This document shows positions 12,411 to 21,503 of a stretch of 33,366 nt of DNA, one piece after another. This DNA comes from a virus: IMG/VR virus record IMGVR_UViG_3300032084_001727, positions 1 to 33,366 of that record; one strand, 5' to 3'. Numbering within the stretch: position 1 is the stretch's first letter; every line of letters starts with the position of its first letter. The position numbers and the translations under genes were made by a program. The notes below the pieces were generated by a model. It was given only the letters and a program-made list of their open reading frames with translations. It made no database searches and had not been told where the DNA came from.

Positions 12411-14520
12411 CTCTACTCTCCGGTAACAGTGTTTCTCTTGCGCCCTCTGTTGGGCCGCTTTTCAGAGTTGATACTATACCTTGGACAAGCTGTGTCAACT
12501 CGCGTTCGTCAATTCCGACTTCCACGAGACGCTGTAAAACGCGTTCTGATTGGGCTGGGTCAGTGATCAATTGCGCCATCTTTTGTGCAGCGTTTGGGGG
12601 CACTCCAATTGCGCGGAGATTACCGACCACATTCCCCGCAAGACGTGCGAACAAAATACCAGAGCCGCGACCGCCGACTGCCGCTGCCGCTTCTGCAAGT
12701 TGTTCGGAAGCATCCCGCAAAGCAGGTGGTAGTTGTGTAGCCGGGGAGAGACGTGTCATGTTGTTGGCAGACTGTCGAGCTTGCTCCCCTAGTGCGACCA
12801 AGTTGTCGGCCTCTTGCGCTCCCTCTGTCAGCTCCAGTATGGAGCGCATGTCTTGACTGTCAGCCAGTTCGTCAGCGACGCGCACAGCGGTGCCCGGACG
12901 ACGACCAGCGGTTGAAGCCAGCCTCATCCGAACACCTGCGCGTACCCCCTCTTGCTCCGCCGGATCGAGCGATTGGAACACGTCTGTCAGTTCTGCACTG
13001 TCACGGCCAACGGCGCGCTGTCCACGCTTGAAGCCGTCGATGAAACTGAAGTCCTCTTTAAAGCGGTCGAACGCCGTGGCGTACTCGCCACTCTCGGCGC
13101 GGATAATATCGCGCACAGATTGGGATGCCTCCACGAAGCGATAGTTCTCACCAGCTCCTCCACGTTTGGAGAACGCTTGACGGACCTGTTCTGCGAGGTC
13201 GATTGTCATGTCCTCGTCGCCGTCCAGCACGTCGGCCAGTTGTCGGCGCAGGTTCGTAGACAGAGACGAGCGCAGAGCTTCGCCAGCGTCATCCATGAAC
13301 AGGTCTTGGAACGGGTTTTTGTCGATAGGGGTGTCGGCCAGACGTCCAGCACCCTGATCAGATCGTAGAGCCGTAGTCAGACGGTCGTTGGCGTTGGTCT
13401 CCAGAGCCTCCACGGCTTGTGTGCGTACCTGTCCACCTTGAGCACCCTCTGTGATGCGTGTGCGCATTTCGTCAGCGCGACGGCGGGCTGCAACGGTCTC
13501 TTCCGCGTCCAGTGTGTCAGCCGCAGCGCGACGTCCCGTAGCGAGGTTTTTGATGTTGTCGATTTCGCGCTCATTCATGAGGTCAGCGATTGTCGGTGTA
13601 GGGTTACCCCGCGCACGAGCAGCGGCCAGACGTTGCAAGCCTTCCTCGGGGTCCATCTCCAGACGTTGAAACAGGGAACGGATAGCGGCGGGTTCGGCAG
13701 CAGTCCGCAGAGCGTCGTCAGCTTGTGCAGACGTGATGCCGGACGGTACACCTTGCGCTCCCTGTGTCATCGCCCGAAGCAGGCCAGTCATAGCAGGTGC
13801 AGCGACGGCAGCGATACCGCCTTGTTGGAGCGCCTGAGTGGTGTCTGTACCCATAGCCTTCTCGCCAGCCACGGTCGTCGTGAATGCCTCGCCAGCGGTT
13901 GCAGCGGTGTTGCGTAGCCGGTTCGGGTTGGCGATGGTCGAGCCTTGCGCTACTCGTAGAGCTGGTATAGCGCCTGTGAGGGCTTTAAAGAGCCCACCGA
14001 AGCCCAGAGCCTCAGACGCGCCAGCTTGCAAAGGTGCCTCTGCCGCTAGCTCTTCACGTCGGGCGCGTTGCTCACGCAGAGCGTTAGGGTTGTTTTCTTG
14101 TCCTGTCAGGAAGCGTGTGATGTTCTCACCACCAGCCGCGAGGAAGTCTCCGCCCAGAGGTGCGGTGCCAGAGCGGATAGATGTCTCAAGTGCGTCGCCG
14201 GCCTCTTGAAGGCTGACGTCGCCTGTAACGATACGTTCTGTGCCACGAGCGAGATCGCCGCCGAACTGGCGCACGTTGCGGGCAGTGGCGTCAACGATAC
14301 CGCGTCCACGGGCTTCACGCTCTTGTGCGGTGCCGCGTCCTTGGCGCTGTGCACGGGCCTGATCACGGGATGCAGGTTCGGGCTGGATGACACGGAAGTT
14401 GAGCGTTGTACGCTCTTCCGGTGACATGCCACGGATTTTCTCTTTAATCTGCGGGATACGCGGGTCATCGCCCGGAATGCGCATTGTCTGGCCGTCAATA
14501 GTCAGCTCGATTTCTTCCAT
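12400..14520 (-). CDS. Large internal virion / DNA-injection protein
   Basis: A 706-residue protein, mostly Ala/Gly/Arg/Glu-rich helices, with few cysteines and no enzymatic motif. An N-terminal beta domain (E-I-E-L-T-I-D-G-Q-T-M-R-I-P) leads into long helical stretches with a hydrophobic Gly/Ala-rich region at about residues 175-260. It is the first gene downstream of two other injection-protein-like genes, and size and composition match P22 gp16-type ejection proteins. The sequence alone does not prove homology. The start ATG 14520 is preceded by AGGAGG with CTTTAAAG filling the spacer. The gene contains two CTTTAAAG sites read Phe-Lys. Confidence 0.75.
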   Translation of the reverse strand: MEEIELTIDGQTMRIPGDDPRIPQIKEKIRGMSPEERTTLNFRVIQPEPASRDQARAQRQGRGTAQEREARGRGIVDATARNVRQFGGDLARGTERIVTGDVSLQEAGDALETSIRSGTAPLGGDFLAAGGENITRFLTGQENNPNALREQRARREELAAEAPLQAGASEALGFGGLFKALTGAIPALRVAQGSTIANPNRLRNTAATAGEAFTTTVAGEKAMGTDTTQALQQGGIAAVAAPAMTGLLRAMTQGAQGVPSGITSAQADDALRTAAEPAAIRSLFQRLEMDPEEGLQRLAAARARGNPTPTIADLMNEREIDNIKNLATGRRAAADTLDAEETVAARRRADEMRTRITEGAQGGQVRTQAVEALETNANDRLTTALRSDQGAGRLADTPIDKNPFQDLFMDDAGEALRSSLSTNLRRQLADVLDGDEDMTIDLAEQVRQAFSKRGGAGENYRFVEASQSVRDIIRAESGEYATAFDRFKEDFSFIDGFKRGQRAVGRDSAELTDVFQSLDPAEQEGVRAGVRMRLASTAGRRPGTAVRVADELADSQDMRSILELTEGAQEADNLVALGEQARQSANNMTRLSPATQLPPALRDASEQLAEAAAAVGGRGSGILFARLAGNVVGNLRAIGVPPNAAQKMAQLITDPAQSERVLQRLVEVGIDERELTQLVQGIVSTLKSGPTEGARETLLPESRDER

Positions 14521-14528
14521 CTTTAAAG
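14521..14528. repeat. CTTTAAAG between Shine-Dalgarno and start codon
   Basis: On the - strand AGGAGG is followed directly by CTTTAAAG and then ATG (14520). The palindrome fills the whole spacer between ribosome binding site and start codon of the large injection protein. Confidence 0.85.
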
Positions 14529-14532
14529 CCTC

Positions 14533-15864
14533 CTATTGGTTGAGCCATGCGTCGAGTGCGTCTCCGTCTCCGCCTTGCGAAGATTGTGACAGTTCTGGGA
14601 ACAAGCCTTGGACTAGGTCATCTGACGGGTTTAGTCTACCCCGTTCGATGTCACGCTGTACGTTAGAGCGAGCCCGTCCCAATGTACGTGAGAGTTGTGT
14701 TCGGTACTTGCGCAGGTTCCGGCGAAGCTGTTCTGGCGTCTGAGCTTGTGTCAGAGCGGCCACTGAGTTCTGGAGCACTTCGAGTTCTTTTTCGGTGATC
14801 TGACCGAGTGTCGCGCCTGTCCGTTTGATGGCCACGAGCTGGTCGATAATCGCGTTTGATTGTACGGTCTGGAGTGTGGCAGCGACGTTGGCGGGCGTGG
14901 AGCCGTCCACGAGTTTGAGCCCTTGGAGCGTACCGGCTGACTGCCAGTCAACTTGGTCGATAGCCTCGTCAATCGTGAGCAGAGTGTTCTCTCCACGCGC
15001 CAGCTCGCCTTCAAGCAGTTGCACGGCCTCGTTACTCTCTGTCTGAGACAAGGTCTGGTCAGCGGCCCAGCGCTTACCGATGAAGTCGCCTTGTTGGTTA
15101 CCTGTCCGCTTGGCTTCCTCTGCACGGCGGAGAGCTTCTGCGCCTTCGCCCCGGTCGTTGATCGCGGCTGCGCCGTCTGGTCGTGCGGTGTCAATGATGT
15201 CCGTACCGAGTTTAGTCGGCGCGTTGGGAGGACCGGAAGGGATGCCTGTGAATGAAGGCTGTCCAGTGGCGGGGTCGAAGTTCGCCCACTCCCATTGCTG
15301 CGTTTCAGGGTTGAAGCCCTTACGCTGCACGGCCTTACCCGTGTTTGCGTTGGTCTTAGGAGGACGTAAGCTGTCGCGCACCTGTCCGAACGCGCCGGGG
15401 TTCTGGTTGAGCTGTGACAGGGCGGTTTCCAAGTTCTCGCCTTCGATACCTAGGAGCTGTCGAGCTTGTGGGGTCATGCCTCCAGCAGCGGCCATGACGG
15501 CGCTGACAGGGTCTTCGTTGTTGGAAGCGGCTTGTTGTGCGATCTTGTCCAGATAGTCAAATCCGATGACAGCGCTATTCCGCGCGTTCTCGTCTTGGGA
15601 TGCTGCGAGGTTTTCTTGTGCTTGTGCGAGGCCGACTGGGAACATTTGACGGCGCTGGTCGATACCTTCGAGCTGTCCGAGTTCCACTGGCGCGTTGGCC
15701 TCTTGTCCGAAACGTTGTTCTACTGCGTTTAGTCCGCGCTGGCGACGTGCGAAACTCTGCGCTGTGCGCGCAGCTTCCTCTTCGAGGCGGTTCTCCTGCA
15801 TACGGCGGGACTGTTCTCTGCGGCCAGAGTTCAGCCCGTTCAAAAATGCGTTTCCGAATGACAT
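14533..15864 (-). CDS. DNA-injection protein (P22 gp20-like context)
   Basis: A 443-residue protein, highly helical, rich in Gln, Ala, Arg and Glu. A long charged coiled coil begins at about residue 15 (R-R-E-Q-S-R-R-M-Q-E-N-R-L-E-E-E-A). Low-complexity Gly/Asn/Pro segments lie in the middle and an acidic Gly/Asp-rich end follows. It shares the composition of phage ejection proteins and lies between two other such genes. TAA of the preceding gene overlaps its ATG (TAATG), and GGGAG lies about 10 bases upstream. No enzymatic residue pattern is visible. The family name is inferred from position and composition. Confidence 0.75.
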   Translation of the reverse strand: MSFGNAFLNGLNSGRREQSRRMQENRLEEEAARTAQSFARRQRGLNAVEQRFGQEANAPVELGQLEGIDQRRQMFPVGLAQAQENLAASQDENARNSAVIGFDYLDKIAQQAASNNEDPVSAVMAAAGGMTPQARQLLGIEGENLETALSQLNQNPGAFGQVRDSLRPPKTNANTGKAVQRKGFNPETQQWEWANFDPATGQPSFTGIPSGPPNAPTKLGTDIIDTARPDGAAAINDRGEGAEALRRAEEAKRTGNQQGDFIGKRWAADQTLSQTESNEAVQLLEGELARGENTLLTIDEAIDQVDWQSAGTLQGLKLVDGSTPANVAATLQTVQSNAIIDQLVAIKRTGATLGQITEKELEVLQNSVAALTQAQTPEQLRRNLRKYRTQLSRTLGRARSNVQRDIERGRLNPSDDLVQGLFPELSQSSQGGDGDALDAWLNQ

Positions 15865-16361
15865 TAAAAGATGCTCCCTATTAGGTCTCCAATGACGCTA
15901 CCTGCGCCTGCTTGTCCTTGTGCTTGTGCACCTGCGGCGTTTCCGAATGACTGTACAGCTTGTGCACCCGCGTTAGCTCCCCGTCCCGCCAATCCTTGGA
16001 TTTGGCTTAGGAAGTTGCTCATTTGTGTCGAGCCAAGGTTCTGTCCGAACTCTGCAAGAGCCTTGCCAGTTGCGCCGGAATTCAGTTTGCCGGTCGCAGC
16101 CTGATTGCCTAGAATGGCGCTGCGGCCTTGATCCATAAGGAACTGACCGCCTGTCGATTGGTTGAATGCGTCAAGCTGTTGGCGTCCGCCTTGGTTCATG
16201 AGGAAGTTCTGTAGGAAGTTATTGGCTTCGATACCAGTGTTCGCAAATGGGACAGTGAATTCCCGTGTCGCGTCGCGGATTTCGTCAGCCATCTCATTGC
16301 CTGAAGCAATGGAGCCTACGCCGCCGATAATGCCGCCTGCAATGTCGCCAAAAATACCCAT
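15864..16361 (-). CDS. Small injection-type protein, Gly/Ala/Gln-rich
   Basis: A 165-residue protein with an N-terminal Gly-rich hydrophobic segment (M-G-I-F-G-D-I-A-G-G-I-I-G-G-V-G). A Gln/Asn/Ser/Ala-rich body follows, with repeats like A-Q-A-Q-G-Q-A-G. This pattern is typical of phage DNA-transfer proteins (P22 gp7 context). The start is taken at ATG 16361, which has GAGG upstream and begins the hydrophobic segment; an upstream in-frame ATG (16439) would overlap the fibre gene end. The stop overlaps the start of the next injection protein (TAATG). Confidence 0.78.
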   Translation of the reverse strand: MGIFGDIAGGIIGGVGSIASGNEMADEIRDATREFTVPFANTGIEANNFLQNFLMNQGGRQQLDAFNQSTGGQFLMDQGRSAILGNQAATGKLNSGATGKALAEFGQNLGSTQMSNFLSQIQGLAGRGANAGAQAVQSFGNAAGAQAQGQAGAGSVIGDLIGSIF

Positions 16362-16420
16362 GTCTATACCTCGCTTTGCGTCCTTATATACTCTGTTGCC
16401 TATCACGTCAACGCTGTGTG

Positions 16421-18430
16421 CTACTGACATTCGATCCATGCAGCCATCTCTGAGCTGGTCGTACCTCCGTCATTACTGTCACTGACTGACAGACTTGTCG
16501 TGCCGAAATACTGTGTACCGTTCGAGTAGCAAACAAATGGTCCGCTTTGGGACACGTTACCGTCTCCAAGCATCCTAAGAATAGCTGTGCCGGTACTGTC
16601 TGTACGGTTGATCGCGAGCAGGTAGAGTGTGCCGCGTGTCAGATTGACCGGGGACGGGAAGGTGAAGCGGTAAACGCCAAACTGAGTATCGACTGCCGTT
16701 TGTGGATCGGACGTAGCGACAAGGGCTGTCACTGCCCCAGACGTGTTGGGGGCACTGAACTCCACAATCTGAGCGGTGTAGGTTTCTGAGGTTGAGGCAG
16801 GGTCAATAAGAGCGCTGACCGCTGCGACCGTGACGTCCTGCGTGGGCATGAATGGGAAGCCTTTAGTCGCGGAAGCGTCGCCGAAGTTCGAGTATCCACT
16901 GTCACCTATCATGACACCTCCGAATGTGCCAGAGCCGCCTCCGCCTCCGCCGCCCGAAGCGTCCACTTCAAGTACGCCGCCGCCTGCGTCAGTAGCCGTC
17001 AGATTGGCGCCGAAGTTGATGGTCGTGAACGTCCCTGTGATAGGTGTGCCGCTGTTCTGCGCAGAGATGCCAGAGCCCCCGCCCGAGATGGTTACTGTGG
17101 CCACGCCGCCGACGTCAGTTACCACAACGCCTGCCCCGGCGAAGTTGAACGTCTGTGCGTCTGGTACAGTATCGACGCCGTCGTCTTGGACTTTGACGCC
17201 TGTGAACTCTGCTTCGTTACCGTTGATCCACAAGTACGGCGCAGCGGTCGTTACAACATTGTCAATCGTGTCGCTGGTCGCCAGAGCGTTGTCTTGGAGA
17301 TACCATACAGTCGTATCGTCATCTAGTGTTCCGGGTGCGTCCCATGCCAGACCTTCGCAGGTTAGAAGCCGGTTCGTGGACGTGCCGGACCCGTTGGTCA
17401 GAGATACGCCGATGAAGTATTTGGTCCCCGCCGTCAGTGTGATTGGTGACGAGAACGTGTGTGTGAGTTCTGTACGCGACGTGGAGCCGACTGCCGTTGA
17501 AGGCGTCTGCCCTAAAACTGTCACGACTGTGTCGGATAGCGCGGTGCCGGTGAAGGTCGCGATAACACCCGCGAACTGATCAGTAGAAGAGAGCGTGTCA
17601 TAGATCGCGCTGATACTGTCCACGACAATGTCAGTGGACGGAGTGAAGAATGTGCCGCGTGTAGCGAAACTTGTTCCGAAGCGTCCGCCTTCGAGCGTAA
17701 CTGTGGCTCCAGAGAACGCAGCGCCGCCTCCACTTCCGCCGCCTCCAGCGATAGAGACTTCGACCGTGCCGGACACTGTCTGGGTGACGACAACACCAGC
17801 ACCCGTGAAGTTGATCGTGTCCACGTCGCTGTCAATAGATACACCGTCATCCTGTACGTCGAGAGCAGAGCCTCCGCCGCCTCCAGCGATGGTGATAGTG
17901 GCAACCCCTGCGACGTCTGTTACAACCACTCCAGCGCCCGCGAAATTGAACGTAGTGGCACCTGTGACAGTGCTGACGCCGTCGTCTTCGACGTCGATAC
18001 CCGCAGAGGCGACCGTGACTTCGATGTCGAGCTGTCCCGAGCCTGCGTCGGTAAGTGTCCATTCGGTGCCGACAAAATTGAAGATTGAAAAATTACCGAA
18101 CACGGCGTCATCATCTTCGACCGCAACCGTTGCTGTCACCGTCTCAGTTGTTACATCTGTAATACGTCCGAATTCGTCAATTACGACAACCGGAACTTCG
18201 GTGGCCGAACCGTAGGTGCCTTCGGTGCCGAGAGCCGGCAGATTGAATGTCACATCTCCGTCAGAAAGTGTGCCGCCGCCTTCGAGCCCGTCACCCGCTA
18301 TAATCTCGTTGAACGCGTATGAGTTCACGTTGAGCTGCGAATTCCATTGCTGGATAAAGAACGGTGTCGGCTTACCGTCTGGGAGCGTGATGACGGTTTC
18401 AAAACCAATTGGGTCAGCGCGTTCTGCCAT
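16421..18430 (-). CDS. Tail fibre-like protein with repeated beta modules
   Basis: A 669-residue beta-rich protein, almost free of cysteine. It has five copies of a roughly 40-residue module of type (V/E)-x-D-D-G-V ... T-x-N-F-x-G-A-G-V-V-V-T ... V-x-I-x-G-G-G. The clear copies are at about residues 146-186, 192-232 and 414-452; weaker ones are near 103-143 and 457-493. Two copies of a longer domain (about 254-400 and 520-669) share A-T-R/K-G-x-x-F-x-P-x-x-D-(I/V)-x-V and later L-T-x-G-T-x-Y. This is a fold-like duplication that resembles carbohydrate-binding or jelly-roll tail domains. It probably forms the receptor-binding fibre or spike. ATG 18430 has GGAGA 7 bases upstream, and the 5' end overlaps the previous gene by 17 bases. 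Confidence 0.82.
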   Translation of the reverse strand: MAERADPIGFETVITLPDGKPTPFFIQQWNSQLNVNSYAFNEIIAGDGLEGGGTLSDGDVTFNLPALGTEGTYGSATEVPVVVIDEFGRITDVTTETVTATVAVEDDDAVFGNFSIFNFVGTEWTLTDAGSGQLDIEVTVASAGIDVEDDGVSTVTGATTFNFAGAGVVVTDVAGVATITIAGGGGGSALDVQDDGVSIDSDVDTINFTGAGVVVTQTVSGTVEVSIAGGGGSGGGAAFSGATVTLEGGRFGTSFATRGTFFTPSTDIVVDSISAIYDTLSSTDQFAGVIATFTGTALSDTVVTVLGQTPSTAVGSTSRTELTHTFSSPITLTAGTKYFIGVSLTNGSGTSTNRLLTCEGLAWDAPGTLDDDTTVWYLQDNALATSDTIDNVVTTAAPYLWINGNEAEFTGVKVQDDGVDTVPDAQTFNFAGAGVVVTDVGGVATVTISGGGSGISAQNSGTPITGTFTTINFGANLTATDAGGGVLEVDASGGGGGGGSGTFGGVMIGDSGYSNFGDASATKGFPFMPTQDVTVAAVSALIDPASTSETYTAQIVEFSAPNTSGAVTALVATSDPQTAVDTQFGVYRFTFPSPVNLTRGTLYLLAINRTDSTGTAILRMLGDGNVSQSGPFVCYSNGTQYFGTTSLSVSDSNDGGTTSSEMAAWIECQ

Positions 18431-19301
18431 TATCGTCTCCGTAAGTGTCCAACCATGCGCCGTCTATACGTACCACGCCGCCTTCATCTGAAATCTCAAA
18501 GATGCGTCCCGGTGCGAAGATGGTGCCCAGTGAGCGCCACTGGATGTCTTGCTGGAAGTCACCTACGGTCAAGGACACGTCCTCATAGTCAGACCAAGTG
18601 TTACCCTCATCGTCGGAATAACGCAAGCGCATACGGGGACCGGGCGGGTTCGGCTCGGTCAGAGATGGAGCACCAGTTGACGCGTCGATGTGCAGTGCGC
18701 CGACGTCGAGTGTCTGGTCGCGGTGCTTAAGGGTAACAAGTCCTGTCACGACACGTTGGATTGTGCGGAAGCCGTCATCGAATTCACTATCGAAGTTCAT
18801 CTCGATCAGCGTTGGGTCTTGGATGGTCGCGGCGACATATCGTCCATCATACCAGTAGATACCGTTCTCAGCGTTGAGCTGATTGCCGAAGCCCTGTGTG
18901 TACCATTTCGACCATGTGCCGGTGAGGTCATCATAGACGAATGTGCCCTGTGCGCCGAAGCTGTATATGACGAAAACGTGACCGTCGAGTTCGAAGCCCC
19001 ACGAGCGTATGTTGAGTTGTTCGCGCACGTTCGTACCCCATACGACAAGTCCGGCAAATTGGGAAGTTCTGGGTCCGCCGAAGTCATTATCACTGTCAGG
19101 ACCATACTCGAATACGACAAGTCCCGCTGTCTGAGATGTAGAAGCGATTTCTGATGGTGAAGATTGAGTGATGACAGCCAGAGCAGCCATCTGACTTGTA
19201 CGAGGTCCGCCTTGGTCGAGGGGAGGTGTGTTTGCTCCCTCCGAGTATACGACAAGTCCCGCTGCCTGTGGCGTTGCGCTGTGCTGGTTAGGTTGGCTCA
19301 T
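18414..19301 (-). CDS. Tail-associated protein with N-terminal T-x-Q-x-A-G-L-V-V repeats
   Basis: A 295-residue protein. The first 90 residues hold four short repeats of the form T-x-Q-x-A-(G/A)-L-x-V, the last two G-P-R-T-S-Q and A-G-L-V-V, separated by acidic or Pro-rich linkers. The rest is beta-rich with W-Y-x-x-G and S-D-D-E-G-N-T-W-S repeats, compatible with a beta-propeller or a sialidase-like W-S repeat fold. Position between the LamG-like protein and the fibre indicates a tail component. The start ATG 19301 is preceded by AAGGAGG and a CTTTAAAG that fills the spacer. The exact function is unknown. Confidence 0.75.
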   Translation of the reverse strand: MSQPNQHSATPQAAGLVVYSEGANTPPLDQGGPRTSQMAALAVITQSSPSEIASTSQTAGLVVFEYGPDSDNDFGGPRTSQFAGLVVWGTNVREQLNIRSWGFELDGHVFVIYSFGAQGTFVYDDLTGTWSKWYTQGFGNQLNAENGIYWYDGRYVAATIQDPTLIEMNFDSEFDDGFRTIQRVVTGLVTLKHRDQTLDVGALHIDASTGAPSLTEPNPPGPRMRLRYSDDEGNTWSDYEDVSLTVGDFQQDIQWRSLGTIFAPGRIFEISDEGGVVRIDGAWLDTYGDDNGRTR

Positions 19302-19302
19302 G

Positions 19303-19310
19303 CTTTAAAG
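19303..19310. repeat. CTTTAAAG between Shine-Dalgarno and start codon
   Basis: On the - strand AAGGAGGG precedes the palindrome and GC precedes ATG 19301, so the repeat occupies the spacer. This is the same arrangement as at 14521 and suggests a site that can affect translation or transcription of these tail genes. Confidence 0.85.
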
Positions 19311-19316
19311 CCCTCC

Positions 19317-21503
19317 TTAAGCTGTTCGTTCGATCTTGATCTTCGCGTTCTCAATCGAGCTGACGGTCAGAGCCGCAGACGTGTCAGGGTCTTCCTCAAC
19401 CCGCGAGACGTAATACTGCGGGTCGGTGGTCAGTCCGTTATCGTCGTTCGCGCTTTCAGAGCCGTTGACGTCGAGGTTCGTCCGAATAGTCGCAGAGCCG
19501 TCGTCCACGTAAGAGCGGTGGCGAATAGAAATCCAGCGTACACCTGTCGCGTCCGGTGGGAGTGACTGGATACCGAATTCGGATGCACCGGGTAGGTCAG
19601 CGCCGCCAGATAGTGTTGCGCCTCCCCAAGAGCCGTCTGTGAGCGTTTCCGTGGTCGCTACAGAGTTGTCCGCAGAGCCTCCGAGAATAGCCGTGACGGT
19701 CATTTGGTTTGTCGCTGGCGTGGCGTTCTCAGCCGTCACGTCCACATTGGTCGCGGTGCCGGTCCCGTAACGAACACCAGCACCGTCTCCGCCATTGATG
19801 GCGTCTGTTAAATTGGTCAAGCTGTCGTTGGCGTCTGAGCCGATCAGGATTGAGTTGGCTGCGCCGAGGACAGTGTTGAAAGTGTAAGTCTGTGCACCAA
19901 TTGTGACGGTTTCTGTGTCAGCCGGGTTGGCAGACAGGGTCAGAATACCAGTCGCTTTCGGGAACGCGCTTTCGAGGTAGCGATCATCGAACGGGTCATT
20001 CGTGCCCGCAGCCTGATAGCTGGCGATAGTGTCTGCGTAGTCAATGACGTCGCACGAGAAATGCTGTTCGGTCGTAAACTCGTTGGTTGACTGGTCAACA
20101 GGTTCTGGGTCCGTTGGATCGTCAAGCGGCAGAAGCAGAGATACGGAGTTGAAGTTTACGTCACCCCCTACCGTGTCCGGGTAGTTGACGGAAGGCGGGG
20201 TAAAGTTAGAAGTGTAGCGAACGATACCTTTGGTCACGCGGATGTTTCGGATGTGCCCGTCAAAAGCGTCATTGGCCGTCTCGGCGGACGTGCTTCCGTC
20301 TGTGCCGTTTCCGATAGAGAAAAACTCTGAGCTTGTACCGAAGTAAGAAGCGCTGTCCGTTTGGTCGGGACCGTTCTGCACCCCTTCGATAAACAGCCGG
20401 TTGTCGTTGGTCGAGCTGTCTCGCGCAACGGCGATATGATACCAAACACCGATCTGGGGCTCGAAATTTATTTCATGTACGATAGTACGTGTCGAGTCTG
20501 TGCCGTCCGTCGTATACTCGAACTGCAAACCGCCGCCATCAACGTCAGAAGCCTTGTAGGACAGTCGGTATGCTCGGCCATTTTGGTCTTCATTCCAGAC
20601 GCCCATTAGGGTGTATGTTTCGCCAGATGTGGGCAGAGACTTGAACCGGAATGCGCCTTCCAGAGTGTAGTCTCCAGTTCCGAAATCGAAGTCAACGTCA
20701 GAGCTGTTTACAGTCAGTCCAGAACGCACGTCACCGTCTTCGCGGTCATTAAACATAACCGGCGCGTCGAAAAGATTTCGTGGGATTGGGGTCAGGTTAT
20801 CAATGCCTGTATCTTCGTTGATCAAGACAGTTTTGATGCCAGAGATGGAGGGCCATGAGCTGTTGTACGTACCCGTGAGACTGTAACAAGCTACCGCTTT
20901 AAAGTTCATATCCGCGAAAACGCCGCCCGAGCTATCTCTTTGGGCGTGGGCAACAGATACAGCTACACCGCCGATGTTGACGTTACCAGCAACAGACATG
21001 ACAGTGACGCCATCGACACGGAGTTCGAAGTCGCCAGCAGAAAGGTCGGCCTCAAATTGAAGGTAGTGTGTCGTTGACGCTTGGATAACAGGTACAGTTG
21101 TGGTCGCGATCAGAGTTCCGCTGGCCGACGCTGGATCAGAGCCAGTAGGGTCTCCCAAGAGGCTGAGAGTACCGTCTGTGTTCAAGAGGAGTGTCAAAAG
21201 TGAGCCGTTTGAGCCGTCTCGGAGCTGTAACGGGAAGCCACTATTAGCCTGTTCCGGCAGGTCTGGGACGTACATCTCACACCACACCCCAACGCCAGTT
21301 TGACCTCCAGCAGGGAATACCGCGCGGGCAGCGTCGCCGCGTCCTGAGATACGAAGCCAGTACCTATCTTCCTCTTCCCATGCAGGTATGGTTAGGTTTG
21401 CGCCTCCTACGAACTGTGCGCCAAAAGAGGCCCAAACACCGTCGAGCATTTTCTGGGTGTCGCCGCCGTAAAGTTCAAAATTGTCTTCAAAAAGTGCGCT
21501 CAT
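19317..21503 (-). CDS. Tail protein with LamG-type domains and a shared beta module
   Basis: A 728-residue beta-rich protein. The first part (to about residue 210) looks like a concanavalin/LamG-like domain (E-D-N-F-E, L-Q-F-E-A-D-L). A second clearer LamG_3-type domain spans about residues 265-430, with F-R-F-K-S-L-P, W-Y-H-I-A-V-A-R-D, N-R-L-F-I-E-G-V and G-H-I-R-N-I-R-V-T-K. Near the end (about 515-635) lies a module of type N-P-A-D-x-x-x-V-T-I-G ... Y-T-F-N-T-V-L-G that is shared with the next protein upstream. LamG domains on phage particles usually bind polysaccharides, so a receptor or envelope-binding role is inferred. The start ATG 21503 overlaps the preceding stop (TAATG). Confidence 0.8.
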   Translation of the reverse strand: MSALFEDNFELYGGDTQKMLDGVWASFGAQFVGGANLTIPAWEEEDRYWLRISGRGDAARAVFPAGGQTGVGVWCEMYVPDLPEQANSGFPLQLRDGSNGSLLTLLLNTDGTLSLLGDPTGSDPASASGTLIATTTVPVIQASTTHYLQFEADLSAGDFELRVDGVTVMSVAGNVNIGGVAVSVAHAQRDSSGGVFADMNFKAVACYSLTGTYNSSWPSISGIKTVLINEDTGIDNLTPIPRNLFDAPVMFNDREDGDVRSGLTVNSSDVDFDFGTGDYTLEGAFRFKSLPTSGETYTLMGVWNEDQNGRAYRLSYKASDVDGGGLQFEYTTDGTDSTRTIVHEINFEPQIGVWYHIAVARDSSTNDNRLFIEGVQNGPDQTDSASYFGTSSEFFSIGNGTDGSTSAETANDAFDGHIRNIRVTKGIVRYTSNFTPPSVNYPDTVGGDVNFNSVSLLLPLDDPTDPEPVDQSTNEFTTEQHFSCDVIDYADTIASYQAAGTNDPFDDRYLESAFPKATGILTLSANPADTETVTIGAQTYTFNTVLGAANSILIGSDANDSLTNLTDAINGGDGAGVRYGTGTATNVDVTAENATPATNQMTVTAILGGSADNSVATTETLTDGSWGGATLSGGADLPGASEFGIQSLPPDATGVRWISIRHRSYVDDGSATIRTNLDVNGSESANDDNGLTTDPQYYVSRVEEDPDTSAALTVSSIENAKIKIERTA

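Noticed and set aside
12450-14500. Several + strand frames opposite the injection-protein gene
   Set aside because: All are antisense shadows with no ribosome binding sites and cysteine/arginine-heavy composition; the - frame is continuous and well started.
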